Source of the DNA: Anaerolineae bacterium
GTDB lineage: Bacteria; Chloroflexota; Anaerolineae; Aggregatilineales; Phototrophicaceae
NCBI GenBank assembly: GCA_022843385.1
Contig: JALHNT010000002.1
Location: 163,158 to 227,157, forward strand
DNA length: 64,000 nt
Direction of reading: 5' to 3'
In this document: one piece after another, positions 9,677-17,982 of the stretch
Position numbering within the stretch: position 1 is the stretch's first letter
Layout of the letters: every line of letters begins with the position of its first letter
Position numbers and translations under genes: made by a program
Notes under the pieces: generated by a model
What the model was told of the DNA's origin: nothing
Databases searched by the model: none
What the model saw: only the letters and a program-made list of their open reading frames with translations

Positions 9677-10810
9677 TTAGCTGAGGGCCTGTTGCAGATC
9701 GGCCATCAGATCATCAACGTGTTCAATGCCGACGCTCAGGCGCACCAGGGCGTCTGGCACGGCAATCGGGCTGGTGGCGGTGCTGGCGTGGGTCATGCTG
9801 TAGGGATGTTCGATCAGGCTTTCGACACCGCCCAGGCTCTCGGCCAGAGCGAACAGTTTAGTACGGCTGACCATGCGCTGCGCCGCCTGTGGACTTTCCA
9901 TGATGAAGCTAATCATGCCACCGTAGCCCTTCATCTGGCGTTGCGCCAGTTCATGCTGCGGGTGGCTTTCCAGCCCGGGATACAGCACCTTCCTGACTGC
10001 GCCGTGATCTTCGAGAAAACGCGCAATCTCTAACGCATTATAGCAGTGACGTTCCATGCGCAGGGTTAAGGTCTTAATACCACGCAGCACGAGAAAGCAA
10101 TCCATCGGCCCTGGCACCGCGCCAACGGCATTTTGCAGGAACTTCAACTCCTTGAAGAGCGCCTCATCCTTCATCGCCAACAAACCGCCAACAGCATCAC
10201 TGTGACCGCCGAGGTACTTGGTGCTGCTATGCATCACAATGTCGGCACCAAAGGTCAGGGGTTGTTGCAGCGCCGGACTGGCGAAGGTGTTATCAACGGC
10301 GATCAGGATGTTGCCGGCCTTGTTTTCGGCGATGGCGCGCATATCCGCCAGCGAGAGCAATGGATTGGTGGGGGTCTCCAGCCAGATCAAGCGGGTTTCC
10401 GGGGTGAGCGCCGCCTGCACTGCCGCCAGATCGGTCAGATCCACCCAGGTAAACTTCAGGCCGAACTTCGCCAGCACACGCTCGAACAGACGATAGGTGC
10501 CACCGTAGACATCATTGCCGACGATGATGTGATCGCCCGGTTTGAACAGGCGCAGCACACAGTCAATCGCCGCCAGACCGCTGCCAAACGCCAGACCGTA
10601 GTTCCCTGCCTCAATGCCGGCGATACAGTCTTCCAGCGCCTTGCGGGTGGGGTTATCGCTGCGGCTGTAGTCATAGCCCTTGTGAACACCGGGTGATGAC
10701 TGGACATACGTCGAGGTCTGATAGATAGGAGTCATGATCGCGCCGGTGGCGGGGTCGGGTTCCTGACCGGCGTGAATCACGAGCGTTTCAAGGCGATAAG
10801 GTTGGGACAT
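9677..10810 (-). CDS. metB: Cystathionine gamma-synthase/lyase family PLP enzyme
   Basis: A 377-residue Cys/Met metabolism PLP-dependent enzyme. Marks include the YSRSDNPTRKALEDCIAG segment, ETPTNPLL and the PLP lysine in SSTKYLGGHSD. The start is the ATG at 10810 with AGGA about eight bases before it; 51 extra upstream in-frame codons have no family match. The enzyme could act as cystathionine gamma-synthase (O-acyl-homoserine plus cysteine) or gamma-lyase (cystathionine to cysteine). The two are hard to separate by eye, and a cystathionine beta-synthase at 5452-6903 would favour reverse transsulfuration. It is divergent from the deoxynucleoside kinase across a 142-bp gap carrying a TATAAT box at 10889 on the plus strand. 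Confidence 0.9.
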   Translation of the reverse strand: MSQPYRLETLVIHAGQEPDPATGAIMTPIYQTSTYVQSSPGVHKGYDYSRSDNPTRKALEDCIAGIEAGNYGLAFGSGLAAIDCVLRLFKPGDHIIVGNDVYGGTYRLFERVLAKFGLKFTWVDLTDLAAVQAALTPETRLIWLETPTNPLLSLADMRAIAENKAGNILIAVDNTFASPALQQPLTFGADIVMHSSTKYLGGHSDAVGGLLAMKDEALFKELKFLQNAVGAVPGPMDCFLVLRGIKTLTLRMERHCYNALEIARFLEDHGAVRKVLYPGLESHPQHELAQRQMKGYGGMISFIMESPQAAQRMVSRTKLFALAESLGGVESLIEHPYSMTHASTATSPIAVPDALVRLSVGIEHVDDLMADLQQALS

Positions 10811-10952
10811 TCTAACCACTTCCTGTTGAGGATGGAAATCCGTTCTATAGTCAACAATATACCATGCACGAACCAGCAATGGGTCTATTATAATGGCGTT
10901 GTCTCGAATACTGAGATAAGCCATCGCTAAGAATCTACGGAACTCATCACTC

Positions 10953-11594
10953 ATGATCGCCACTAAAGACCGTTATTTCATCGCCATCGCCGGGAATATT
11001 GGGGCGGGCAAAAGCACCCTGACCGGTATGTTGAGCGCCGCATTTGGCTGGGAACCTTTTTTTGAAGCCAATGCCGAGAATCCCTATCTGGCGGATTTCT
11101 ACCAGGACATGCCGCGCTGGAGTTTTCATTCGCAGGTGTTCTTTCTGGGCAAACGGCTGGAGCATCACCACGAATTGCTGCAACACCCCGGCACGGCAAT
11201 TCAGGATCGCACGGTTTATGAGGATGCCGAGATTTTTGCACGCAACCTCTATGAACAGGGCAAGATGACCGAACGGGATTATCGCGCCTATCAGCAGCTT
11301 TATGAAGCAGTGAGCGCCTTCCTGCCGCCGCCCGACCTCATCATCTATCTGCAAGCCAGCGTCGATACGCTGGAACGCCACATTCAGAAACGCGGACGGG
11401 ACTATGAACGCAGCATCTCCACCGAGTACCTGGATCGGCTGAACCGGTTGTATGAACGCTGGATCGACCACTGGACGACCAGCGATGTACTGCGCTTGCC
11501 GATTGACCACCTCGATTTTCAGTACAACCCGGATGATTTCGCCACCATCCAGCAGCAGATCACGCAGCGGTTGACCTTTGTGAATAGTCACTGA
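10953..11594 (+). CDS. Deoxynucleoside kinase (dGK/dCK family)
   Basis: A 213-residue kinase that phosphorylates deoxynucleosides for the salvage pathway. The P-loop GNIGAGKST occupies residues 14-22. The substrate-site QDRTVYEDAEIF follows near residue 84, and the LID arginines appear in KRGRDYERSIS near residue 147. Size and motif order fit the bacterial deoxyadenosine/deoxyguanosine kinase group (deoxynucleoside kinases of the Drosophila dNK fold), not thymidine kinase. The base specificity is not decided by these motifs. It stands alone, and a plus-strand TATAAT at 10889-10894 could serve as its -10 element. Confidence 0.9.
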   Translation: MIATKDRYFIAIAGNIGAGKSTLTGMLSAAFGWEPFFEANAENPYLADFYQDMPRWSFHSQVFFLGKRLEHHHELLQHPGTAIQDRTVYEDAEIFARNLYEQGKMTERDYRAYQQLYEAVSAFLPPPDLIIYLQASVDTLERHIQKRGRDYERSISTEYLDRLNRLYERWIDHWTTSDVLRLPIDHLDFQYNPDDFATIQQQITQRLTFVNSH

Positions 11595-11642
11595 ATAAAC
11601 CACGCCAGCATATAGACATGATTTCCAAATCGTGCTATATTG

Positions 11643-11676
11643 GATTCAACCGATTCATACGATTCATCTGATGAAT
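11643..11676. promoter_or_regulatory. GATTCA repeat cluster, candidate operator
   Basis: GATTCA occurs at 11643, 11652 and 11661, exactly 9 bp apart. The last copy is also half of a dyad, ATTCAT-CTG-ATGAAT (11662-11676). It lies 45 bp before the FadR-type regulator gene and is a natural place for autoregulation of the regulator-korAB unit. Confidence 0.4.
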
Positions 11677-11720
11677 AAGGATGGATGAACGCCTTAAGCC
11701 TTCATCCCTGAACAACCATT

Positions 11721-12443
11721 TTGGCTGATATACAACTCGACTCGGATCTGCTGAACTACATCATCAAACAGGGCTACCAGCCGGGTGATCGGCTGCCCAC
11801 CATCAGCGAGCTGCAAGACCCGGATAACCTGGGAATCAGCGTGAGCAAGGTGCGCGAGCAGTTGGAAGTGGCGCGGGCGCTGGGTCTGGTGGATGTGCGC
11901 TCCAAAACGGGGACCCATCTGAAGGACTACAGCTTCACCCCGGCGGTACGACTGAGCCTGTTCTATGCCCTGGCGACCGACCTTCGCCTGTTTGAACACT
12001 TCAGCGCCCTGCGAACCCATCTGGAAATGGCCTTCTGGCACGAAGCCTGCAAATCGTTGACCGACGCCGACAAGGTGGAGCTGCGCGGATACGTACAGGC
12101 GGCCAACACCAAACTGCGCGACAAACGCATCCGCATCCCCTACGAAGAGCATCGCTCGTTTCATCTGACGATCTTCAAGAATCTGGATAACCCGTTTGTG
12201 CTGGGCTTGCTGGAAGCCTACTGGGATGCTTATGCAGCGGTCGAGCTGAATCGCTATGCCGATTACGGCTATCACCAACTGGTCTGGGACTACCATGAAC
12301 GCATTCTGGATGCGATTTGTGCCGGTGACTTCGAAGCCGCACAGAAGGCGTTCATCGATCATACCCGCCTGCTCCATCATCAGCCCCGGATGCAGGATAT
12401 GGAGCATGAGGCTGAATTTCTGGAATCAAAAGTCACCGAGTAA
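11721..12443 (+). CDS. GntR/FadR-type transcriptional regulator
   Basis: A 240-residue regulator with an N-terminal winged helix-turn-helix (residues about 8-72, with PGDRLPTISEL and ISVSKVREQLEVARALGLV). The C-terminal all-helical FCD ligand domain carries EEHRSFHLTIFKN and DYHERILDAI around the metal/ligand pocket. The start is a TTG: an in-frame stop at 11709-11711 excludes an upstream ATG. No strong ribosome site is seen before it. It is 17 bases upstream of korA on the same strand, so it most likely controls the 2-oxoacid oxidoreductase genes and itself. A GATTCA repeat cluster upstream is a possible binding site. The ligand is unknown. Confidence 0.88.
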   Translation: MADIQLDSDLLNYIIKQGYQPGDRLPTISELQDPDNLGISVSKVREQLEVARALGLVDVRSKTGTHLKDYSFTPAVRLSLFYALATDLRLFEHFSALRTHLEMAFWHEACKSLTDADKVELRGYVQAANTKLRDKRIRIPYEEHRSFHLTIFKNLDNPFVLGLLEAYWDAYAAVELNRYADYGYHQLVWDYHERILDAICAGDFEAAQKAFIDHTRLLHHQPRMQDMEHEAEFLESKVTE

Positions 12444-12460
12444 TCAAAAAGGAACATGCT

Positions 12461-14302
12461 ATGGTGTTAAACGTTCAACCTGAAACCCAAACCCGATACA
12501 ATGGCAAAATGGTGGTCAATGACTTCACGCTGATGGCCGCGACCAAGAACGGCACCGGCAGCCAGACCTCGAACAACGTGCTGGTGCTGTCGCTGTTCAA
12601 GATGGGCATCCCGGTCAATGGCAAGAACCTGTTCCCGTCGAACATCAAGGGGCTGCCCACCTGGTACGGCATTCGCGCCAGCAAGGATGGCTACGTCGCC
12701 CGCGCCGAGGTCAATGAAATCGCCGTGACCATGAACGTGGACACGGTGGCGGAAGACATCGCCAAGCTGCCGCCCGGCGGCGTCTGCATCATCCCGAAAG
12801 AATGGAACTACACCAAGAGCCGTGAAGACATCATTTATTATGAGATACCGGTTGATCCGATGGTTAAGGAAGCCGGTGTTCATTCTGACCTGCGCGAGCG
12901 CGTGGCGAACATGGTGTATGTGGGTGCCTGCGCCCAGTTGTTCGAGATTCCGCTGGACATCGTGTGGCAGGCCTTATTGAGCAACTTCAATGGCAAGGAA
13001 AAACCAGCCAAGCTCAACTATGAGATAGTGACCCGCGCTTATGAATGGACGGCGGCGAACATCGTCAAACAGGACCCCTACAAATACGAGCCGATGGCGG
13101 GTGGCAACAAGGGCAAGCTGGTCATCACTGGCAACGAAGCCGCCGGCATCGGTGCCTTGTTCGGCGGGGTGCAGGTGGTGGCGTGGTATCCGATCACCCC
13201 ATCGACGAGCCTGATCGATGCGATGTTTGAAAATCAGGGTCTACGCAAAGACCCGGATACTGGCCTGAATACAGTGGCGATCCTGCAAGCCGAAGATGAG
13301 ATCGCCGCCATCGGCTCGATCATCGGTGCCGGCTGGGCGGGTGCCCGTTCGATGACCTCGACCAGCGGCCCTGGCATCAGCCTGATGTCGGAATTCGCCG
13401 GCCTGTCGTATTATGCCGAAATCCCGTGCGTGGTCTGGGATGTGACGCGGATTGGCCCCAGCACCGGTCTGCCGACGCGCACTGGCCAGGGCGATCTGAT
13501 GTCGCTGTATACGCTGAGTCATGGCGATACCGCCCACATCGTGCTGATTCCCGGCAGCGTGGCGGAATGCTTCGAGTTCGGCTGGCGGGCATTCGATGTG
13601 GCTGACCAGTATCAGACCATCGTGTTCGTGATGAGCGATCTCGACCTGGGCATGAACAACTGGATGAGCGACCCGTTCGCGTATCCTGACCAGCCCGTGA
13701 ATCATGGCAAGATGCTCAAGCTGGACAGCCTGGTGAAGTTCATCGAGGACAAGGGCGAGTGGTATCGCTATAAGGACTACGATGGCGATGGCATCCCCTA
13801 CCGCACCATCCCTGGCACCGACCACCCGCGCGCTGCCTACTTCACACGCGGTACCGGCCACAACGAACGTGCCGGCTACAGCGAACGCAGCGAGGACTGG
13901 GTGGCGAATCTGGGTCGTATCAAGCGCAAGATCAACAATGCGCGGGCGACGCTGCCACAGCCGGTCGTCGATTTCGACTCGAAGAAGAAGATTGGCATTA
14001 TCTCTTACGGCACCAATGACCCGGCTATCGTTGAAGGTCGGGATAAGCTGGCAGCCGCCGGCATCGAGACCAATTACCTGCGCATCCGGGCGCTGCCGCT
14101 GGCCGACAGCGTGCGCGAATTCATCGAAGGTCACGAGCGGGTGTATCTGCTGGAAAATAACTTCGATGGACAGATGGCACAGATCATCCGCATGGAGACC
14201 AACAAAAGCACCGAACACATGATTACGCTGGCGCTGGGCGACAGCCTGCCCATGACCGCCAAGTGGGTATTCGACCATATTGTAAAGCATGAGGGGAAGT
14301 AG
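12461..14302 (+). CDS. korA: 2-oxoacid:ferredoxin oxidoreductase, alpha subunit (gamma-alpha fusion)
   Basis: A 613-residue subunit of the KorAB type. Residues 1 to about 190 are the gamma (CoA-side) domain with GSQTSNNVLVLSLFKMG. A pyrimidine-binding alpha domain starts near residue 220 with GNEAAGIGALFGG, WYPITPSTS and STSGPGISLMSEF. The C-terminal part carries the domain II segment (GIISYGTNDPAI). With KorB it converts 2-oxoglutarate or a related 2-oxoacid and CoA to the acyl-CoA, CO2 and reduced ferredoxin, linking to the TCA cycle. AAGGA precedes the ATG. No separate delta (ferredoxin) subunit is nearby. Choice of 2-oxoglutarate over other 2-oxoacids is by family resemblance only. Confidence 0.92.
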   Translation: MVLNVQPETQTRYNGKMVVNDFTLMAATKNGTGSQTSNNVLVLSLFKMGIPVNGKNLFPSNIKGLPTWYGIRASKDGYVARAEVNEIAVTMNVDTVAEDIAKLPPGGVCIIPKEWNYTKSREDIIYYEIPVDPMVKEAGVHSDLRERVANMVYVGACAQLFEIPLDIVWQALLSNFNGKEKPAKLNYEIVTRAYEWTAANIVKQDPYKYEPMAGGNKGKLVITGNEAAGIGALFGGVQVVAWYPITPSTSLIDAMFENQGLRKDPDTGLNTVAILQAEDEIAAIGSIIGAGWAGARSMTSTSGPGISLMSEFAGLSYYAEIPCVVWDVTRIGPSTGLPTRTGQGDLMSLYTLSHGDTAHIVLIPGSVAECFEFGWRAFDVADQYQTIVFVMSDLDLGMNNWMSDPFAYPDQPVNHGKMLKLDSLVKFIEDKGEWYRYKDYDGDGIPYRTIPGTDHPRAAYFTRGTGHNERAGYSERSEDWVANLGRIKRKINNARATLPQPVVDFDSKKKIGIISYGTNDPAIVEGRDKLAAAGIETNYLRIRALPLADSVREFIEGHERVYLLENNFDGQMAQIIRMETNKSTEHMITLALGDSLPMTAKWVFDHIVKHEGK

Positions 14303-14305
14303 ATT

Positions 14306-15346
14306 ATGCCTCCGAAGACAAATGCGCTTGGCCTGGCTCGTGAAGAATACAAGGGTTCAAAAAGCACCCTTTGCCCTGGCTGCGGCCACGACTCGATCTC
14401 GAACCAGATCATCAGCATGGCCTATGATCTGGGGTTGAACCAGCACGAAATCGTGAAGTTCAGCGGCATCGGCTGCTCCAGCAAGACCCCGGCCTACTTC
14501 CTGGGCCGATCTCACTCGTTCAACACGGTGCATGGTCGTATGCCCTCGGTGGCGACGGGCGCGATGCTGGCGAACCGGGCGCTCAAGGCGATCGCGGTCA
14601 GCGGTGACGGCGATACCGGCAGCATCGGCATGGGGCAGTTCAAACATCTGATGCGCCGCAATGTGCCAATGGTGTATATCATTGAGAACAACGGCGTGTA
14701 CGGGCTGACCAAAGGCCAGTTCTCGGCCACGTCGGATGCCGGGCAGGTGTTGAAGTATTACGGCAAGAACGAACTACCAGCGATTGACCTGTGCCTGGAA
14801 GCAATTATCGGTGGCTGCACCTTCGTGGCGCGCAGCTTCTCCGGTGATGCCAAGCAGGCACAGACGTTGCTGAAAGCCGCCATCAGCCATCGCGGGACGG
14901 CGGTGGTGGACATCATCAGCCCGTGCGTGACCTTCAACAATCACGACGAGAGCAACAAGGGTTATGCCTACGGCAACGAGAACGAAATTCCGCTGCACGA
15001 AATTGTTTACTACGAAAAGGGTGCGGTGCCGGAGCGGCAGGAAATCACGGTTAGCGATTACAGCGAAAGTGGCGAAATTGTGGTGCAGATGCACGACGGG
15101 TCGCACATCAAGCTGAAGCAGGTCGATAACAACCACGATCCGCGCAACCGCGCCGCCGCCATCGCGCTGCTGGACAAGGCACAGATCGAGCAGCAGTTCA
15201 TCACCGGCCTGCTGTATTACGAAGAACCCCGTGGTACGCTGGCCGACACGTTGTATCTGACCGACACGCCGCTGGTACATCTGCCTGATGAGAAGCTGCG
15301 TCCGTCGAAGGAAGCGCTGGATAAGCTGATGGCAACCTTCATGTAA
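14306..15346 (+). CDS. korB: 2-oxoacid:ferredoxin oxidoreductase, beta subunit
   Basis: A 346-residue thiamine-diphosphate and 4Fe-4S subunit. The cluster cysteines are in LCPGCGHDSI and GIGCSSKTP. The ThDP/Mg motif is GDGDTGSIGMGQ near residue 100, completed by ENNGVYGLTKGQ near 128. It starts three bases after the korA stop, so the pair is translationally linked. The C-terminal 100 residues beyond the ThDP domain are longer than in minimal beta subunits. A strong hairpin with a T tract follows 36 bases after the stop and closes the regulator-korA-korB unit. The enzyme is usually oxygen-sensitive, which is notable beside two P450 genes. Confidence 0.92.
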   Translation: MPPKTNALGLAREEYKGSKSTLCPGCGHDSISNQIISMAYDLGLNQHEIVKFSGIGCSSKTPAYFLGRSHSFNTVHGRMPSVATGAMLANRALKAIAVSGDGDTGSIGMGQFKHLMRRNVPMVYIIENNGVYGLTKGQFSATSDAGQVLKYYGKNELPAIDLCLEAIIGGCTFVARSFSGDAKQAQTLLKAAISHRGTAVVDIISPCVTFNNHDESNKGYAYGNENEIPLHEIVYYEKGAVPERQEITVSDYSESGEIVVQMHDGSHIKLKQVDNNHDPRNRAAAIALLDKAQIEQQFITGLLYYEEPRGTLADTLYLTDTPLVHLPDEKLRPSKEALDKLMATFM

Positions 15347-15382
15347 CGCTGCTCATCGCTAGAGATCACTTCAGATCGATGG

Positions 15383-15413
15383 AAAGGCCGGGTGATGCTC
15401 GGCCTTTTGTTTT
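15383..15413 (+). terminator. Intrinsic terminator after korB, probably bidirectional
   Basis: AAAGGCCG (15383-15390) and CGGCCTTT (15400-15407) form a perfect 8-bp stem with a 9-nt loop, followed on the plus strand by TGTTTTG. On the minus strand the same hairpin lies 5-35 bases beyond the cyclic-nucleotide-binding gene. Confidence 0.85.
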
Positions 15414-15417
15414 GCCG

Positions 15418-15789
15418 CTAAACGCTGGCGTTCAGGTATTCGTCATCCATGTAGCGCAGACGTTCAGCCATGATCTGCATGATTTGCAGGGCAAATTGCG
15501 GCGTTTCATCGAGCATAAAGAGCAAGCGGCGTTTGGTGATGGGGACAACCTTGCAGGCCGAGCGGACAACAGCCGTTGCGGTACGGACGGTATCATCGAG
15601 CAGCGCCATTTCACCGACAATGCCGCCAGCGCCAACCGTCTCGACTAGCCTGCTGCCAAGCAGAATGTCGATCTGACCCTCCTTGACGACATACATGACA
15701 TCGCCTTCTTGTCCCTGGCGGAACAGCACATGCCCGGTTGGAAAGCTAACCACTTCGTCCGAATGATGAAACAAATTGACCTGCGACAT
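15418..15789 (-). CDS. Stand-alone cyclic nucleotide-binding (Crp-type) domain protein
   Basis: A 123-residue protein consisting of one cNMP-binding beta-roll: FRQGQEGDVMYVVKEGQIDIL, then GGIVGEMALLDDTVRTATAVV, which is the phosphate-binding cassette with its Glu and Arg, and a C-terminal helix. There is no helix-turn-helix, kinase or channel domain, so it is a sensor module that must act through a partner. The ATG at 15789 begins MSQVNLF and has only a weak GGGA site; a TTG 25 codons upstream is the alternative. It converges on korB across a shared terminator. Confidence 0.8.
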   Translation of the reverse strand: MSQVNLFHHSDEVVSFPTGHVLFRQGQEGDVMYVVKEGQIDILLGSRLVETVGAGGIVGEMALLDDTVRTATAVVRSACKVVPITKRRLLFMLDETPQFALQIMQIMAERLRYMDDEYLNASV

Positions 15790-15925
15790 GATCCCATCGC
15801 TTTCGACTATTTGGATTGGAATAGTCTTAGCGTAACCCCAAATGCGATCTATCAAATCCAGCAAAGGAATCGTTCCGGGCTAGGTCTTTGGGCGGACACA
15901 AACCTGACCGGTTCACATGGTCATG

Positions 15926-17212
15926 TTATCCGTAACTCAGCGCCAGTAGGGGAATATCAACTTCATCGGGATGCAGACCGCCATGATGACCCCACAGCGG
16001 CATCTCAAAGCGTCCCTTTTCATACCAGAACACCGTCTCATGTTCCTTGGGCAGCAGCACCAGATCGGCGATGCGCTGCTGGAACATTTCCGAAGGGGTG
16101 CCTGCGCCAAAGTAGCCCTGCGCCACCAGATCGCTGACGCGGAACAGATCGGCTTTGCCGCGCAGGCTGGGGTGATCGTGCAGCAAAGCAAAAGCATCCT
16201 CAACCCGTCCCGGCTGAATGTAGAGGAACAGGTCACGGGCTGAACCGGCGGGAACCAGCAGTCGCCCTGCCCCATCACGGCGGATCAAATCGGCCAGTTC
16301 GGGGATATGGTGGTTGAGGTAGATGGTCGTCTCTGGGCTGACATCCACCTGCCCGTGATCGGCGGTCAACAGCAGCAGCGTCCGGTTGGCCTTGTCCTCT
16401 AACGTAGCATGGAGGAAGCGTTCCAGCGCCGTCATGACCAGATCAATCTCAGCGGCGAACTGGCGTGATGATGGGCCGTAACTGTGTCCAACTGAGTCGA
16501 TCAGGTCATAATAGTAGAAGAAATAGGCTTTCGCTTTTTCAGCGACCACCGCGTCGCCCAGATTCAGCAACCCCTCAGCCAGCGACTTATAGCCACGCAG
16601 TTCCGCCCCGCGCAGCGCCAGATCAGCAAAGCCACCGCGTGTATAGGCCACATGTTGAAAAACATAGGACTTGACACCAAGCATCGCCAACTGCTCATAG
16701 ACCGTCTGCCAGTTGAAGACCGAACCGGCGCTGATCCCTTCTGGCAGGCGAATGGTGCCATTCTCTTTGTCACCGGCATAGGAGAACAGCAGCGGCGCGA
16801 TCAGGCGATCCAGAAAGGGTTCGTAGTAGAACCACTCATAGATGCCGCTCTCCCACACCGGCAGACCGAGATGGATGGTGGTCATATGCGCCGCTGTCGT
16901 TGAGGGAAACTGGGCGGTGATGCGTGATGCGACGCCACGCTGAAGAAAGCGCTGTAAAAACGGATACTGGTCGGCGTAGCGCTGAAAGAATGCCCAGCCG
17001 AAGGCATCGAGATAGAGCAGCACCACCTTGTCATAATGATCGGGTAAACCTGCCAGCACATCGCCCGGCATCCCCGATTGTCCACTCCCTGTCAGCAGAC
17101 GTTGAATGAAGCCAGGGATCTGAGCGAAGTTGTAGGTTTCGCAGAGTGGCTTGCGGAAGTGGTGGTTCATACGGGAAGCGGTGACGGTCTGATCAGCAGT
17201 TGCGTTCCACAT
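15926..17212 (-). CDS. Alkaline phosphatase superfamily phosphodiesterase/nucleotide pyrophosphatase-like protein
   Basis: A 428-residue soluble hydrolase of the type I phosphodiesterase/nucleotide pyrophosphatase group. The metal aspartate is D69 in YLDAFGW and the nucleophile is T106 in FPSTTAAHMTT. Further metal ligands appear in YYYDLIDSVGH, TADHGQ and the C-terminal WGHHGG. No signal peptide is seen, so a cytoplasmic role on nucleotides or phosphodiesters is likely, but substrate is unknown. The ATG is preceded by AAAGGA. It is divergent from the SDR gene across an 81-bp gap, which probably holds both promoters. Confidence 0.85.
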   Translation of the reverse strand: MWNATADQTVTASRMNHHFRKPLCETYNFAQIPGFIQRLLTGSGQSGMPGDVLAGLPDHYDKVVLLYLDAFGWAFFQRYADQYPFLQRFLQRGVASRITAQFPSTTAAHMTTIHLGLPVWESGIYEWFYYEPFLDRLIAPLLFSYAGDKENGTIRLPEGISAGSVFNWQTVYEQLAMLGVKSYVFQHVAYTRGGFADLALRGAELRGYKSLAEGLLNLGDAVVAEKAKAYFFYYYDLIDSVGHSYGPSSRQFAAEIDLVMTALERFLHATLEDKANRTLLLLTADHGQVDVSPETTIYLNHHIPELADLIRRDGAGRLLVPAGSARDLFLYIQPGRVEDAFALLHDHPSLRGKADLFRVSDLVAQGYFGAGTPSEMFQQRIADLVLLPKEHETVFWYEKGRFEMPLWGHHGGLHPDEVDIPLLALSYG

Positions 17213-17293
17213 GGAGATGTCCTTTGCGTCGGTTGGCGAGGCCGATTATACTGCTACCGAGTGATTGAGCCGAACAGCATCGAGGAACTGAGC

Positions 17294-17965
17294 ATGACGA
17301 GTCCCATCTGTACCATTGTCGGTGCCGGGCCAGGCGTGAGCATGGGGGTGGCGCAGCGCTTCGGACGTGAAGGCTACACAGTTGCGCTGGTGGCGCGGCG
17401 CGTTGAGGCGCTGACCCAGCAGGTTGAGGCGCTCAAAGCACAGGGCATTCAGGCGCAGGGGTTCGCCGGGGATGTGGCCGATGACTCATCAGTGAAGGGC
17501 GCGTTTGACCAGATCAAGTCGCAGTTGGGCGAGACCGAGGTGCTGGTCTATAACCCATCCAAGAGCAGCCAGGGCGGCATCAAGCTCTCCGGGCTGCTGG
17601 CGAGCGTCCTCATGGAAGACCTGAATGTGAACGTGGCTGGGGCGCTGCGCTGTCTGCAACAAACTCTGCCGGCCATGCGCGAACAGCGGCGCGGCACCAT
17701 CCTCTTCACCGGTGGTGGGCTGGCACTTAATCCACGCCCGGATTACGGCTCGCTGGCGATGGGCAAGTCGGCGCTGCGCAATCTATGCTTCAGTCTGGCA
17801 CAGGAATTGAACGACGAGGGCATCCATGTGGCGACGGTGACCATCGCCGGGTATGTTCAGTCCGGTACGCACTTCGACCCGGACAAAATCGCCGAAGCCT
17901 ACTGGACGCTGCACCGCCAGCCCGCCGGAAGCTGGGAGACGGAAATCGTCTACCGGCAGGGGTAG
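17294..17965 (+). CDS. SDR-fold protein lacking the usual catalytic Ser and Tyr
   Basis: A 223-residue short-chain dehydrogenase/reductase fold protein. The dinucleotide loop is GAGPGVSMG (residues about 8-16), in place of the usual TGxxxGxG. Where active SDRs have a catalytic serine, residues 139-142 read TGGG. Where the YxxxK tyrosine should be, residue 154 is Leu in YGSLAMGK, with K158 retained and Y151 three residues early. It may bind NAD(P) without classic reductase chemistry, or use a shifted tyrosine. The ATG follows GAGGAA at good spacing. The exported propeller gene begins 17 bases after its stop and is probably co-transcribed. Confidence 0.82.
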   Translation: MTSPICTIVGAGPGVSMGVAQRFGREGYTVALVARRVEALTQQVEALKAQGIQAQGFAGDVADDSSVKGAFDQIKSQLGETEVLVYNPSKSSQGGIKLSGLLASVLMEDLNVNVAGALRCLQQTLPAMREQRRGTILFTGGGLALNPRPDYGSLAMGKSALRNLCFSLAQELNDEGIHVATVTIAGYVQSGTHFDPDKIAEAYWTLHRQPAGSWETEIVYRQG

Positions 17966-17982
17966 CGCGAGGTACCGGTAGA

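Noticed and set aside
10700..10952. SAM-type riboswitch ahead of the cystathionine gamma-synthase-type gene
   Set aside because: The 142-bp upstream gap is too short for a full SAM riboswitch plus terminator, and I see no conserved stem set.
13241..14290. 349-codon minus-strand frame opposite korA
   Set aside because: The plus-strand KorA has all family motifs here. The antisense product is His/Ala/Asp-rich shadow sequence without motifs or ribosome site.
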